DNA of 54,856 nt from Streptomyces sp. sk2.1. Its GTDB lineage: Bacteria; Actinomycetota; Actinomycetes; Streptomycetales; Streptomycetaceae. The stretch lies in assembly GCF_008120935.1 (NCBI RefSeq), contig NZ_RDBO01000077.1, positions 18,402 through 73,257 of the forward strand. Reading direction: 5' to 3'. Below, in pieces: positions 35,709 to 43,763 of the stretch. Each line of letters begins with the position of its first letter. Within the stretch, counting starts at the first letter, position 1. The notes beneath the pieces were generated by a model, which saw only the letters and a program-made list of their open reading frames with translations, was not told the DNA's origin and did no database searches. The position numbers and the translations under genes were made by a program.

Positions 35709-36604
35709 TGGATGAACGGATCGACCTGGTACGGCGGTTCAACCGCACCGTCACCGAACGCGTGGGCGCGCTCCACGACCACTACCTGGGCCGCGACCGG
35801 CCGGTCGGCGAGGCCCGGCTGCTCTGGGAGATCGGCGAACGGGGCCTGGACGTGCGGCGCCTGCGCGAGCGTCTCGGGCTCGACTCCGGGTACGTCAGCC
35901 GGCTGCTGCGCTCCCTGGAGGCCGACGGCCTGGTGACGGTGGAGCCGCACCCCCGGGACGGGCGCGTGCGCACGGTGCGGCTCACGGGAAAGGGGCGGGC
36001 GGAGCGGTCCCTGATCGACGACCGCAGCGACGAACTGGCCGGTTCCCTCCTCGAACCGCTCAACCCCGCGCAACGCGCCCGGCTGGTCGCGGCCATGGCC
36101 GAGGTCGACCGGCTGCTGACCGCCGCGACGGTCGCCCTGGACGTCGTCGACCCCGACCACCCCGACGCCCGGTACTGCCTCACGTCCTACTTCGACGAGG
36201 TGCGCGGGCTCTTCGAGACCGGTTTCGACCCCGCGCTCAGCCTGCTGCCCGACGCGGGCGAACTCCGGCCGGAGCGCGGCCTTTTCCTGGTCGCCCGGCT
36301 GCACGGCGAGCCCGTCGGCTGCGCCGGTGTGAAGCTGCCGCCCGGGGGGCCGGCGGAGATCAAGCGCATGTGGGTCGCCCCCCGGGCCCGCAGGCTCGGT
36401 CTCGGCCGCAGGTTCCTGGCCGAACTGGAGGCGCGGGCCGCCCGGCACGGCTGCGACACGTTGCGGCTGGACACCAACAAGGCGCTCGGCGCCGCGATCG
36501 GCCTGTACCGGTCCTTCGGCTTCCAGGAGGTCGCGGCCTTCAACGACGAGCCGTACGCCCACCACTGGTTCGAGAAGCGGATCGCCGCACCGTCGGCCGG
36601 GTGA
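35708..36604 (+). CDS. MarR-type regulator fused to GNAT acetyltransferase
   Basis: 298 residues. Residues 1-140 form a MarR winged helix (LRERLGLDSGYVSRLLRSLE recognition helix, then the wing HPRDGRVRTVRLT). Residues 150-298 form a GNAT fold with the acetyl-CoA loop RRLGLGRRFLAELE preceded by MWVAP and followed by LYRSFGFQEV. Such fusions are common in Streptomyces; they may couple DNA binding to acetylation, but the substrate is unknown. Start at ATG overlapping a palindrome, probably leaderless. Confidence 0.9.
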   Translation: MDERIDLVRRFNRTVTERVGALHDHYLGRDRPVGEARLLWEIGERGLDVRRLRERLGLDSGYVSRLLRSLEADGLVTVEPHPRDGRVRTVRLTGKGRAERSLIDDRSDELAGSLLEPLNPAQRARLVAAMAEVDRLLTAATVALDVVDPDHPDARYCLTSYFDEVRGLFETGFDPALSLLPDAGELRPERGLFLVARLHGEPVGCAGVKLPPGGPAEIKRMWVAPRARRLGLGRRFLAELEARAARHGCDTLRLDTNKALGAAIGLYRSFGFQEVAAFNDEPYAHHWFEKRIAAPSAG

Positions 36605-36688
36605 CGGAGCCCCGGTTGTCAGTGCCGTCGAATAGGTTCTGTCCGCCCGGCCCGACCAGGGGGCCGCTGAACCGGGGGACTCGTCGCG

Positions 36689-37210
36689 ATGAGTATCCAC
36701 CTGCACTTTCGCGCCGTTGCGAAGTCGGAGATCCGGGACGACCACACCTGGCTCGCGGCGTTCATGCATGAGGCGTGGCGGAACCACCCCGTCGAGTACG
36801 CGGAGGGTGTCGCCGGCTCGATCGAGAAGGTCTTCGGCCTCGTGAACGACCTCTACGCCGCGGCCGAGACCCTCGGCACGGACGTGGACGCGGGCACGGA
36901 CACGGGCGTGGGCAGGGCCTGGGAGCTGCCGGTTCACGGCGGCCGCCCCGTGGCGCACGGAGCCGGTGCCGACCCCTCCGACCCGCCCATGATGCTTCTG
37001 GAGCCGCCCGGGGTGGCGCGGGCCGCGGACTTCCTCGCGAGGGTCTCCTTCGACGGGCTGTGGAGCGTCGCCGGTGCGGGGGTCTGCGGTCGGCTCGGCG
37101 AAGAAGCGCAGGCCAGGCAGGAATTCCTGCGGTATCACGAGGATCTTCGCCGGCTCTACGGGCGGGCGGCTTCGGCGGGCCGGGCCATGGTCAAAGTGGT
37201 GTGGGCCTGA
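36689..37210 (+). CDS. DUF1877 (YfbM-like) family protein
   Basis: 173 residues starting MSIHLHFRAV. The family pattern is present: an N-terminal strand, then a helical region ending with LLEPPGVARAADFLARVSF, and a C-terminal helix with YHEDLRRLYGRAA. Cytosolic, unknown function. A Gly/Thr/Asp-rich insertion (about 65-75) is unusual. GTGACGG-type spacing and an 84-bp gap separate it from the fusion gene upstream. Confidence 0.82.
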   Translation: MSIHLHFRAVAKSEIRDDHTWLAAFMHEAWRNHPVEYAEGVAGSIEKVFGLVNDLYAAAETLGTDVDAGTDTGVGRAWELPVHGGRPVAHGAGADPSDPPMMLLEPPGVARAADFLARVSFDGLWSVAGAGVCGRLGEEAQARQEFLRYHEDLRRLYGRAASAGRAMVKVVWA

Positions 37211-37285
37211 GGCGTGGTCGCGACTCCGATGAGTTCTCCCGGCCCGAACGGTCCCATTCACTGCCGACAAACACAGGAGAAACAC

Positions 37286-37930
37286 GTGGAACAGTTGCTG
37301 AGGGTCCAGAACTTCAACGTTTCGAGCGACGGCTTCGGCGCCGGTGAGGGCCAGAGCCTGGAGAGGCCGTTCGGGCACGCCGATCCGGGGACCATGTTCA
37401 GCTGGGCCGGGGCCACGGCGAGCTGGCCCAACCGCACCGACCCCGGCGGGAGCCGCGGCCTCGACGACTACTTCACAAGGGACTTCACGCACAACATCGG
37501 CGCCGAGATCATGGGCCGCAACAAGTTCAGCCCCCAGCGCGGGCCCTGGCAGAACCACGACTGGCTCGGCTGGTGGGGCGACGAACCCCCGTTCCACACC
37601 CCGGTGTTCGTGATGACGCACCACCCGCGGCCCTCGTTCACGCTCTCCGACACCACGTTCCACTTCGTCGACGGCGAACCGGCCGCGGTGCTCGAAAGGG
37701 CGCGGGAGGCGGCGCAGGGCAAGGACGTCCGGCTGGGCGGCGGGGCCGCCACCATCCGGCAGTTCCTCGAAGCCGACCTCGTCGACGCCCTGCACGTGGC
37801 GGTCTCGCCGGTGAAGCTCGGATCCGGTTCGCGGCTCTGGGAGTCCCCCGACGAGCTGCTCGACCGGTTCCACCTCGACGTCGTGCCCAGCCCGAGCGGC
37901 GTGACGCACCACCTGTTCTGGCGCAAGTGA
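37286..37930 (+). CDS. dihydrofolate reductase-like (RibD C-terminal) protein
   Basis: 214 residues. RibD C-terminal/DHFR fold: N-terminal FNVSSDGFGAGEGQS, the NADPH-binding DVRLGGGAATIRQFLEADLV and the strand-rich C-terminus HVAVSPVKLGSGSRLW are all family features. GTG 37286 is chosen because CAGGAGA lies 7 nt upstream. Probably a small-molecule reductase; not the true folate enzyme, since folate-site residues are not recognisable. Confidence 0.88.
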   Translation: MEQLLRVQNFNVSSDGFGAGEGQSLERPFGHADPGTMFSWAGATASWPNRTDPGGSRGLDDYFTRDFTHNIGAEIMGRNKFSPQRGPWQNHDWLGWWGDEPPFHTPVFVMTHHPRPSFTLSDTTFHFVDGEPAAVLERAREAAQGKDVRLGGGAATIRQFLEADLVDALHVAVSPVKLGSGSRLWESPDELLDRFHLDVVPSPSGVTHHLFWRK

Positions 37931-38039
37931 CGGAAGGGCCCGCCGGGCGGTGACCGGGGCAGGGTGGGGAACCGAAGGGTCTTCCGGCCCCCGGTCCTCC
38001 AGCCCCCGGTCCTCCGTCCTCCGGTGGCTGCGCGAGAGG

Positions 38040-38621
38040 TCAGGCCGGGGCCCGCAGCCCCGCCAGGAGCCGGTCGAGTGCCTGTTCCGCGGCCTGCGGG
38101 TCCCCGCCCCGGGCGATCCAGAGCGCGGCCTCGTTCATCGCCCCCGAGAGCAGCCGGGCCAGGGGTTCCACCGGCTGATCGGCGATGATCCCGGCCCCGG
38201 CGAGCGCCGCCAGGGCCTCCGCGAGGTGCCGGGCCGAGGACTCCTCGTCCATGGCCCGCCACTCGTCCCAGCCCAGTACGGTCGGCGCGTCGACCAGCAG
38301 GATCTGCCGCACGGCCGGATCGGTCCCCGCGGCCAGGAAGGCCCGGCAGCCGGCCCGGAGCTGCTCCCAGAGGTCCTCGTACCGATCGGCCTCGGCGGCC
38401 ACCCGCTCGCCCAACTCCTGCTGGACCTCGGCGACGACGGCCCGGAAGAGCCCCGCCTTGCTGTCGAAGTGGTGGTAGGCGGCCCCCTTGGTGACCCCGG
38501 TGGCCCGCGCCACCTCGGCCAGCACCACGTGGTGGTAGCCGTCGGCGGCGAACCGCCGCCGCCCCTCGTCCAGCAGCGCCCGCCGCGTGGCCGCCCGCTG
38601 TTCCGCCCGGTTGACCGCCAT
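38040..38621 (-). CDS. TetR-family transcriptional regulator
   Basis: 193 residues from the ATG at 38621, preceded by GGAGAAGG; an upstream ATG at 38651 would add 10 residues but lies inside an operator. The helix-turn-helix is at about 15-60 (VVLAEVARATGVTKGAAYHHFDSKAGLF). The C-terminal domain is of the TetR_C type common in Streptomyces. It is divergent from a VOC gene with two matching palindromes between them, so it likely represses both genes. Effector unknown. Confidence 0.88.
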   Translation of the reverse strand: MAVNRAEQRAATRRALLDEGRRRFAADGYHHVVLAEVARATGVTKGAAYHHFDSKAGLFRAVVAEVQQELGERVAAEADRYEDLWEQLRAGCRAFLAAGTDPAVRQILLVDAPTVLGWDEWRAMDEESSARHLAEALAALAGAGIIADQPVEPLARLLSGAMNEAALWIARGGDPQAAEQALDRLLAGLRAPA

Positions 38622-38644
38622 CGCGCGAGAACCCTTCTCCTCAT

Positions 38645-38698
38645 TTCGCATACCCGGGGTACGCTAACACCACGATTCGCATACCCGGGGTATGTGAA
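38645..38698. promoter_or_regulatory. two tandem TetR-type operators
   Basis: Two 23-bp sites, 38645-38667 and 38676-38698, share TTCGCATACCCGGGGTA. The second is almost fully palindromic (CATACCC-G-GGGTATG core with outer TTC/GAA). Their starts are 31 bp apart, three helical turns, so two dimers would bind the same face. They sit between the divergent TetR and VOC starts. Confidence 0.8.
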
Positions 38699-38718
38699 AT
38701 TGACGGAAGGACCCTGTC

Positions 38719-39195
38719 ATGACGAAGACTCCTGCTGCGACGAACGATTCCGCTGCCGCGGCGAACGGCCGCCCGGCCGGACTCGGCGGCTTCTACCCGG
38801 TGCTCGCCACCCGTGACGTGGCCGCTTCCCGCGACTTCTACACCCGCCACTTCGGGTTCGAGGTGACCTTCGAGGCGGACTGGTACGTGAGCCTGCGCCG
38901 CCCCGACGCCCCGCAGTACGAGCTGGCCCTGCTGGACCACACCCACCCGACCTACCCCGAGAGCCACCGGGGCGCGCTCCGGGGTGGCCTGCTGCTGAAC
39001 TTCGAAGTGGACGACGTGGACGCCGAGCACCGGCGGCTCGTGACGGCGGCCGGCCTTTTTGAGGTGCTGTCGCCGCGCACGGAGGAGTTCGGTCAGCGCC
39101 ACTTCATCGTCGCCGCCCCCGACGGCGTGCTGATCGACGTCATCACGGTCGTCCCGCCCGGTGAGGAGTACGCGGCGCAGTACGTCGACGCCTGA
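38719..39195 (+). CDS. VOC family protein under TetR control
   Basis: 158 residues. The glyoxalase/bleomycin-resistance fold starts after a 20-residue Ala/Asn-rich leader: LGGFYPVLATRDVAASRDFY, then HFGFEVTF, LLLNFEVDDVDA and PDGVLIDVITVV. Ligand residues are less conserved than in true glyoxalase I, so it may bind a compound rather than catalyse. Divergent from the TetR gene and preceded by GGAAGG. Confidence 0.87.
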   Translation: MTKTPAATNDSAAAANGRPAGLGGFYPVLATRDVAASRDFYTRHFGFEVTFEADWYVSLRRPDAPQYELALLDHTHPTYPESHRGALRGGLLLNFEVDDVDAEHRRLVTAAGLFEVLSPRTEEFGQRHFIVAAPDGVLIDVITVVPPGEEYAAQYVDA

Positions 39196-39255
39196 TGCCC
39201 GGCCCGTGGCCCCTCGCCCGGCGCCGGGGCCGTCCGGCCGGTCGGGTGTCGGACG

Positions 39256-39840
39256 TCAGGCATCCGTCCCGTGCCCGGACCCGGCCGTCGTCGGCGGCTC
39301 GGCTTCCGACTGCCGGGCCTCCAGCGGGAAGTGGATCGGGCTGAGCAGGTACTGCGCCCGCTCGGGGCCCGGGCTGTTGGCCAGCCTGGGGGCGATGGCC
39401 GCGCGCAGTTCGCCGATCAGCTCCTCCAGTTCGCCGGGGCTGAGCCAGAGCGCGTGCTGCCGGTACCCCACCCGGTCGGCCACCGGATCGCTGCCCTCGC
39501 GGTCGAGGTAGGCGTCGAACTCGGCCAGCAGGGCGGTCATGGCGGTGGCGAACGCCCGCCGATGGTCCTCGGGGCCGAGTGCGCGGACCGCCTCCGCGCC
39601 GATCACGGCCCGGTCCCGCCGTACCCGGTAGTGCCGCTGCACCGCGCCGCGCACCCTGCTCTCCTCGGCCACTTCGAGGATTCCGCCCTCCACCAGCAGG
39701 TCGATGTGCCGGTAGACGGTGGCCTTGGACGCCTCGGGGATGCGGGCGGAGAGCTGGGCGGTGGTCAGCGAGCGCCCGCCGCCCATCGCGTGCACGATCC
39801 GGAGCCGGATGGGGTGTGCGAGCAGAGTCAGGGAATCCAT
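39256..39840 (-). CDS. winged-helix (ArsR-like) transcriptional regulator
   Basis: 194 residues from ATG 39840; TTG at 39846 is possible. N-terminal domain LTLLAHPIRLRIVHAM with recognition region TTAQLSARIPEASKATVYRHIDLL identifies an HTH_20/ArsR-like regulator. The C-terminal half is helical (EFDAYLDREGSDPV, LSPGELEELIGELRAAI), typical of regulators paired with transport or hydrolase genes. No metal-binding Cys pair. Divergent from an alpha/beta hydrolase with an inverted repeat between. Confidence 0.87.
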   Translation of the reverse strand: MDSLTLLAHPIRLRIVHAMGGGRSLTTAQLSARIPEASKATVYRHIDLLVEGGILEVAEESRVRGAVQRHYRVRRDRAVIGAEAVRALGPEDHRRAFATAMTALLAEFDAYLDREGSDPVADRVGYRQHALWLSPGELEELIGELRAAIAPRLANSPGPERAQYLLSPIHFPLEARQSEAEPPTTAGSGHGTDA

Positions 39841-39849
39841 GACCAAACT

Positions 39850-39883
39850 TTCTCATGACTGCTACCGTTCGCAATCATGAGAA
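39850..39883. promoter_or_regulatory. TTCTCATGA / TCATGAGAA inverted repeat
   Basis: Perfect 9-bp arms (39850-39858 and 39875-39883) with a 16-bp spacer in the 36-bp gap between divergent starts; the right arm contains the hydrolase ATG. Likely operator of the HTH regulator at 39256-39840. Confidence 0.65.
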
Positions 39884-41139
39884 TGGATGAGGGTGGGGCA
39901 CTGGAGGCGGCGCGCGGCCTGGCCGCGCTGCTTCGGACGGAGCGTTTCGACGGGATCGTGGAACTCTTCGCGCCCCCGCTGCGGGCCGCGGTCTCCGCCC
40001 CGGCACTGCGGCTCGCATGGACGGCCGAGGCCGCCGGGCGAGGCGGGGCCGAGTCGGTCGGGGAGCCGGCGATCGAGGACGCCGAAGCCGATCCGGTACG
40101 CGTGCGCATCCCGGTGACCTGCGCCGAGGGCGGCTTCGTCGTGGTCGCGTCGGTGGGCGGCGACGGTCTGTTGCAGGGGCTGCGGCTCGACCCGTACGGG
40201 GGTGCCGAGTGGCAGCCGCCGCACTACGCGGAGACGGACCGGTTCGCCGAGCGGGACGTCCTGCTCGGGACGGGGCCCCTGGCCGTGCCCGGGACGCTCA
40301 GCCTGCCGACGGGCCCCGGACCGTGGCCCGCCGTGGTGCTGCTCGGCGGTGGCGGCCCGTTCGACCGGGACGGGAGCAGCGGCCCGAACAAGCCGTTGAA
40401 GGACCTCGCCTGGGGGCTCGCCTCCCGGCAGGTGGCCGTGCTGCGCTTCGACAAGGTGACGTTCACTCACCCGGACCGCCTGTCACCGGACTTCACCATG
40501 GCCGACGAGTACCTGCCCTCCGCGCTCGCCGCCGTCCGGCTCCTGCGGCGGCAACCCGGGGTGGACCCGGACCGGATCCATCTGCTCGGCCACAGCATGG
40601 GCGGCAAGGCGGCGCCCCGGATCGCCGCCGCCGACCCGTCGATCGCGGGCCTGGTGCTGCTCGCCGCGGACGCGCAGCCGATGCACGAGGCGGCCGTCCG
40701 GGTGGCCCGCTACCTCACGGCCCTTGATCCGGGCGCGGGTTCGGACGGGATGGTGGCCGCGCTCGCCCGGCAGGCCGCGGTGGTGGCGGGCCCCGACCTC
40801 GCCCCCGACACCCCGCCGGAGCTGCTGCCCCTGGGCCTCTCCGCCGCCTACTGGCTCGACCTGCGCGCCTACGACCCGGTGGCCGCGGCAGCCGCGCTGC
40901 CCTGCCCGATGCTGATCCTGCAGGGCGGGCGGGACTACCAGGTGACCGTCGCCGACGACCTGACGCGCTGGCGGGCCGCGCTGGAGCACCGGCCCGACGT
41001 GGTGATCCGGATCCACCGGGACGCCAACCACCTCTTCCTCCCCGGCAGCGGCCGCCCCACCCCGGTCGAGTACGCCCGGCCGGGACACGTCGAACCGGCC
41101 GTGGTGGACGGGATCGCGACCTGGCTGACGGGACGGTGA
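39877..41139 (+). CDS. alpha/beta hydrolase with N-terminal DUF3887-like domain
   Basis: 420 residues. Residues 10-110 resemble the DUF3887/NTF2-like domain seen before BAAT-type hydrolases (FDGIVELFAPPLRAAVSAP). The hydrolase domain follows, with nucleophile in LLGHSMGGKAAPRIA, a likely acidic residue in ILQGGRDYQVTV and His in DANHLFLPG. No signal peptide. Probably an esterase or peptidase of unknown substrate, controlled by the divergent HTH regulator. ATG 39883 is an alternative start; both imply a leaderless or very short leader. Confidence 0.88.
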   Translation: MRMDEGGALEAARGLAALLRTERFDGIVELFAPPLRAAVSAPALRLAWTAEAAGRGGAESVGEPAIEDAEADPVRVRIPVTCAEGGFVVVASVGGDGLLQGLRLDPYGGAEWQPPHYAETDRFAERDVLLGTGPLAVPGTLSLPTGPGPWPAVVLLGGGGPFDRDGSSGPNKPLKDLAWGLASRQVAVLRFDKVTFTHPDRLSPDFTMADEYLPSALAAVRLLRRQPGVDPDRIHLLGHSMGGKAAPRIAAADPSIAGLVLLAADAQPMHEAAVRVARYLTALDPGAGSDGMVAALARQAAVVAGPDLAPDTPPELLPLGLSAAYWLDLRAYDPVAAAAALPCPMLILQGGRDYQVTVADDLTRWRAALEHRPDVVIRIHRDANHLFLPGSGRPTPVEYARPGHVEPAVVDGIATWLTGR

Positions 41140-41215
41140 GAGGGCCGGGTCCAAGGCGGGAAAGCCGGAGCCGAAAGGGGTGATCGCGCCCGCGGTCGCC
41201 GTCTAAACTCCCCCG

Positions 41216-41452
41216 ATGAACAGCATGTCGAACAACATACGGTGCACCCAATGCGGTGCGGTGGGGCTGGAACCGGGCTTCGTCGGGGACCTCGGACAGG
41301 GCTCCCGCGGGTTCACGCAGTGGATCGCGGGCGCCCTTGAGAAGGGCCTGCTGGGCAATGCCAAGCTGATGGGGCGACCGCGTTGGCAGATCGATGCCTA
41401 CCGTTGCCCCCACTGCGGGCACCTGGAGCATTTCGCCACCCAGCGCAGTTAG
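41216..41452 (+). CDS. small zinc-ribbon protein
   Basis: 78 residues with two CxxC knuckles, Cys10/Cys13 (CTQC) and Cys64/Cys67 (CPHCGH), that would bind one zinc ion. The middle is a Gly-rich amphipathic segment. Conserved hypothetical; no partner apparent. Starts with ATG; an alternative ATG lies three codons later. Confidence 0.72.
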   Translation: MNSMSNNIRCTQCGAVGLEPGFVGDLGQGSRGFTQWIAGALEKGLLGNAKLMGRPRWQIDAYRCPHCGHLEHFATQRS

Positions 41453-41509
41453 GGCGTCACCGTCCGGGCATCGCTGCTTCGGGGACGACGTGGCGGCCCG
41501 TCACGGGCC

Positions 41510-41854
41510 TCATACGAAACAGGCCGTGGCGGCGACCGCGAGCAGCAGGTAGGCGACCGGGAACGCGAGGCCGCCGAAGGCGCGGGCACGGACATGGGCC
41601 AGGAGCGCGCCGACGAAGAACGCGACCAGCCCGGCCCCCGCCGCCAGGCCCAGCCGGGGCACACCGAGCAGCCCGACGACGAGCCCGGCTGCCCCCGCGA
41701 GTTTCAGGCTCGCCAGATACGGCAACGCGGCCGGTGGGACCCGGACCTGCGCGGAGTTCGCCAGGACGAAGGGGGCCCTCGCGTAGTCCGCGACGGCGAT
41801 GGACGCGTTCGCGACGACGCACGCCACCGTGGTGACGATCAGTACCGGGTTCAT
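41510..41854 (-). CDS. DoxX-family membrane protein
   Basis: 114 residues with four hydrophobic segments and the DoxX-type pattern PYLASLKLAGAAGLVVGLL. DoxX-like proteins act in membrane redox and thiol stress systems. It is divergent from a SigJ/ECF41-like sigma factor; from family knowledge, ECF41 sigma factors are often encoded next to DoxX or oxidoreductase genes they control. Confidence 0.85.
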   Translation of the reverse strand: MNPVLIVTTVACVVANASIAVADYARAPFVLANSAQVRVPPAALPYLASLKLAGAAGLVVGLLGVPRLGLAAGAGLVAFFVGALLAHVRARAFGGLAFPVAYLLLAVAATACFV

Positions 41855-42020
41855 GATGCGGATGCCTCCATGGTCGTGGACGTCCCGGGCGGAACCGGCG
41901 CGCCGTCGGCGCGGAACCGCACTCTCTGTAGGCTCATGGCGTTGTCATCTCCCCGGGATGCGAACGGGAACGGGCTGAACCGACCCTCCTGACGTCCGCC
42001 GTCCCGGAAAGGTGACACCC

Positions 42021-42905
42021 GTGCCGATCACTTCCGAAGAGTTCGAGACCGCCCGCCCCCGTCTGCTGTCGGTCGCCCACCGCATGCTCGGATCGGTCCA
42101 TGACGCCGAGGACGCGGTCCAGGCGGCCTGGCTGCGGACCACCACCGCCCGGACCGGGCAGGCGATCGAGAACCCGTCGGCCTGGCTGACGACCGTCACC
42201 GCCAGGATCTGCCTGGACGAGCTGCGCGCCCGGCACCGCCGCAAGGAGGCCCCGCTCCTCGCGGACGCCATCCCCGCCGAGCAGCTGGCCGTGGACGAGG
42301 AGATCCTCCGCGAGGAGGACGTCTCCCGCGCCCTCATGGTCCTGCTGAACCGGCTGACCCCGCCCCAGCGGGTCGCCTACGTCCTGCACGACCTGTTCGC
42401 GGTGCCGTTCGCCCCCATCGCGCACGTGCTCGGCGTGACGGTGCCCGGCGCCAAGAAGCATGCCAGCAGGGCCCGCCGACGCCTCGCCCTCCCGCCGGAG
42501 ACCCCGGACCGGGCCGACGGACCGGACCGGACCGATCGGCCGGACCGGGAGATCGTCGAGGCGTTCCTGACGGCGGCGCGGACCGGCGACACCCGCACCA
42601 TGATCCGGCTGCTCGCGCCCGACGGCGTCCGCGACGCCGACGCGGCGCTCCTCCCGCCCGGCAGCCGTACCGTCGTCACCGGCGCGGACGCCATCGCCGC
42701 CGAGACCGTACGGTTCCGCCACCGCATCGAAGCGGCGTGCCGCATGGTCGTCGACGGCCGGCCGGTGCACCTCATCGCCCCGGGCGGGCACCCCTTCGCG
42801 ACGATCGACATCGCCACGGCCGGCCGGAAGGTCACGAGGATCACGCTGCGCCCCGTGCGGACCGACAGCCGCTTCGCCCCCGCCGCACCGGCGACGACCA
42901 CCTGA
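42021..42905 (+). CDS. ECF sigma factor, SigJ/ECF41 type with SnoaL-like tail
   Basis: 294 residues. Region 2 is RPRLLSVAHRMLGSVHDAEDAVQ, here cited by LLSVAHRMLGS, and region 4 is LTPPQRVAYVLHDLF to GAKKHASRARRRL. After an Asp/Arg/Pro linker a SnoaL/NTF2-like domain (about 180-285) fills the C-terminus; in ECF41 proteins this domain modulates activity in place of an anti-sigma factor. GTG 42021 is preferred because GGAAAGG (42006-42012) lies 8 nt upstream; GTG 42012 is in frame but too close. I could not find a clear ECF41 promoter in the gap. Confidence 0.88.
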   Translation: MPITSEEFETARPRLLSVAHRMLGSVHDAEDAVQAAWLRTTTARTGQAIENPSAWLTTVTARICLDELRARHRRKEAPLLADAIPAEQLAVDEEILREEDVSRALMVLLNRLTPPQRVAYVLHDLFAVPFAPIAHVLGVTVPGAKKHASRARRRLALPPETPDRADGPDRTDRPDREIVEAFLTAARTGDTRTMIRLLAPDGVRDADAALLPPGSRTVVTGADAIAAETVRFRHRIEAACRMVVDGRPVHLIAPGGHPFATIDIATAGRKVTRITLRPVRTDSRFAPAAPATTT

Positions 42906-42945
42906 TCCGCCCGACCCGTAATGGCGGGCACGCCCCCGGGGCCGC

Positions 42946-43359
42946 TCAGGCGGGTGCGATCTCGGCGATCAGGCCCTGGACGAGGGCCTTGATCTCGTCG
43001 CGGATGGGCCGGACGGCGTCGACGCCCTGCCCGGCCGGGTCGTCGAGTTTCCAGTCGAGGTAGCGCTTGCCGGGGAAGACGGGGCAGGTGTCGCCGCAGC
43101 CCATCGTGACGCACACGTCGGACTCGCGGACGGCGTCGGTCGTGAGGATCTTCGGGGTCTCGGCGGAGATGTCGATGCCGACCTCGGCCATGGCCTCGAC
43201 GGCGGCCGGGTTCACGGCGTCGCCGGGGTCCGATCCCGCCGAGCGGACCTCGATCCGGTCCCCGGCGAGGTGGGCGAGCCAGGCCGCGGCCATCTGGGAA
43301 CGGCCGGCGTTGTGGACGCAGACGAACAGGACGGACGGCTTGTCGGAGGACTCGGCCAT
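42946..43359 (-). CDS. arsC: arsenate reductase, low-MW phosphatase type
   Basis: 137 residues. The P-loop C-x5-R is at Cys14-Arg20 (CVHNAGR). Redox cysteines Cys88 and Cys92 in CGDTC (also Cys83) would form the disulfide cascade that reduces arsenate to arsenite using thioredoxin or mycothiol. Arsenite is then expelled by the Acr3 pump encoded divergently. Starts at ATG 43359, 95 bp from arsR. Confidence 0.94.
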   Translation of the reverse strand: MAESSDKPSVLFVCVHNAGRSQMAAAWLAHLAGDRIEVRSAGSDPGDAVNPAAVEAMAEVGIDISAETPKILTTDAVRESDVCVTMGCGDTCPVFPGKRYLDWKLDDPAGQGVDAVRPIRDEIKALVQGLIAEIAPA

Positions 43360-43421
43360 GGTGATCGTTCTCTTTCGTCGCGTGGCGGAACCCGGCCGCC
43401 GATGACTTCAGCCCCCGCTGG

Positions 43422-43461
43422 TATCAGCGGACAATGATGTGACAGTATCAGTGCATGCTGA
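43422..43461. promoter_or_regulatory. probable ArsR operator between arsC and arsR
   Basis: TATCAG occurs at 43422-43427 and 43446-43451, and TCAG/CTGA arms (43448-43451, 43458-43461) flank a TGCATG core overlapping the arsR ATG. CAGTAT at 43443-43448 could be a -10 giving a leaderless arsR mRNA. Position rather than an exact consensus supports the call. Confidence 0.45.
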
Positions 43462-43763
43462 CTTCAGTCGATGCTGATGTGATCCGGGTGCTGGGCGATC
43501 CGCTCCGCCTGAAGATCGTGACCCTGCTGGCGCGCGAGACGCTCTGCACGACGCACCTGGTCGAGGAGACCGGCGCGAAGCAGACCAACCTGTCCAACCA
43601 CATGAAGGTGCTGCGCGAGGCCGGGATCGTGGAGACCGAGCCGTGCGGCCGGTTCACGTACTACAGGCTCAGGCCCGAGGTCCTGGCCGGGCTGTCCGAG
43701 CAGTTCGCCGGGCTCGCCGCCTCGGCCCGTGGCGCCGCCGGGAACAAGAGGGCCTGCCCGTGA
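43455..43763 (+). CDS. arsR: ArsR-family metalloregulator (first copy)
   Basis: 102 residues. Winged helix with VLGDPLRLKIVTLLARETLC and the recognition helix KQTNLSNHMKVLREAG. It lacks the ELCVCDL pair; candidate As(III) ligands are Cys31, Cys64 and Cys101, implying an alternative site as in other actinobacterial ArsR proteins. It overlaps acr3 by 4 bp and probably represses its own operon and arsC. Confidence 0.92.
   Translation: MLTSVDADVIRVLGDPLRLKIVTLLARETLCTTHLVEETGAKQTNLSNHMKVLREAGIVETEPCGRFTYYRLRPEVLAGLSEQFAGLAASARGAAGNKRACP

Noticed and set aside
37980..38035. Direct repeats of CCCCCGGTCCTCC-type sequence after the RibD-like gene
   Set aside because: Short, imperfect and in simple-sequence GC DNA; no evidence of function.
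42012..42020. GTG 42012 as start of the SigJ-type sigma factor
   Set aside because: The only Shine-Dalgarno-like run would lie 3 nt away; GTG 42021 has GGAAAGG at an ideal 8 nt.
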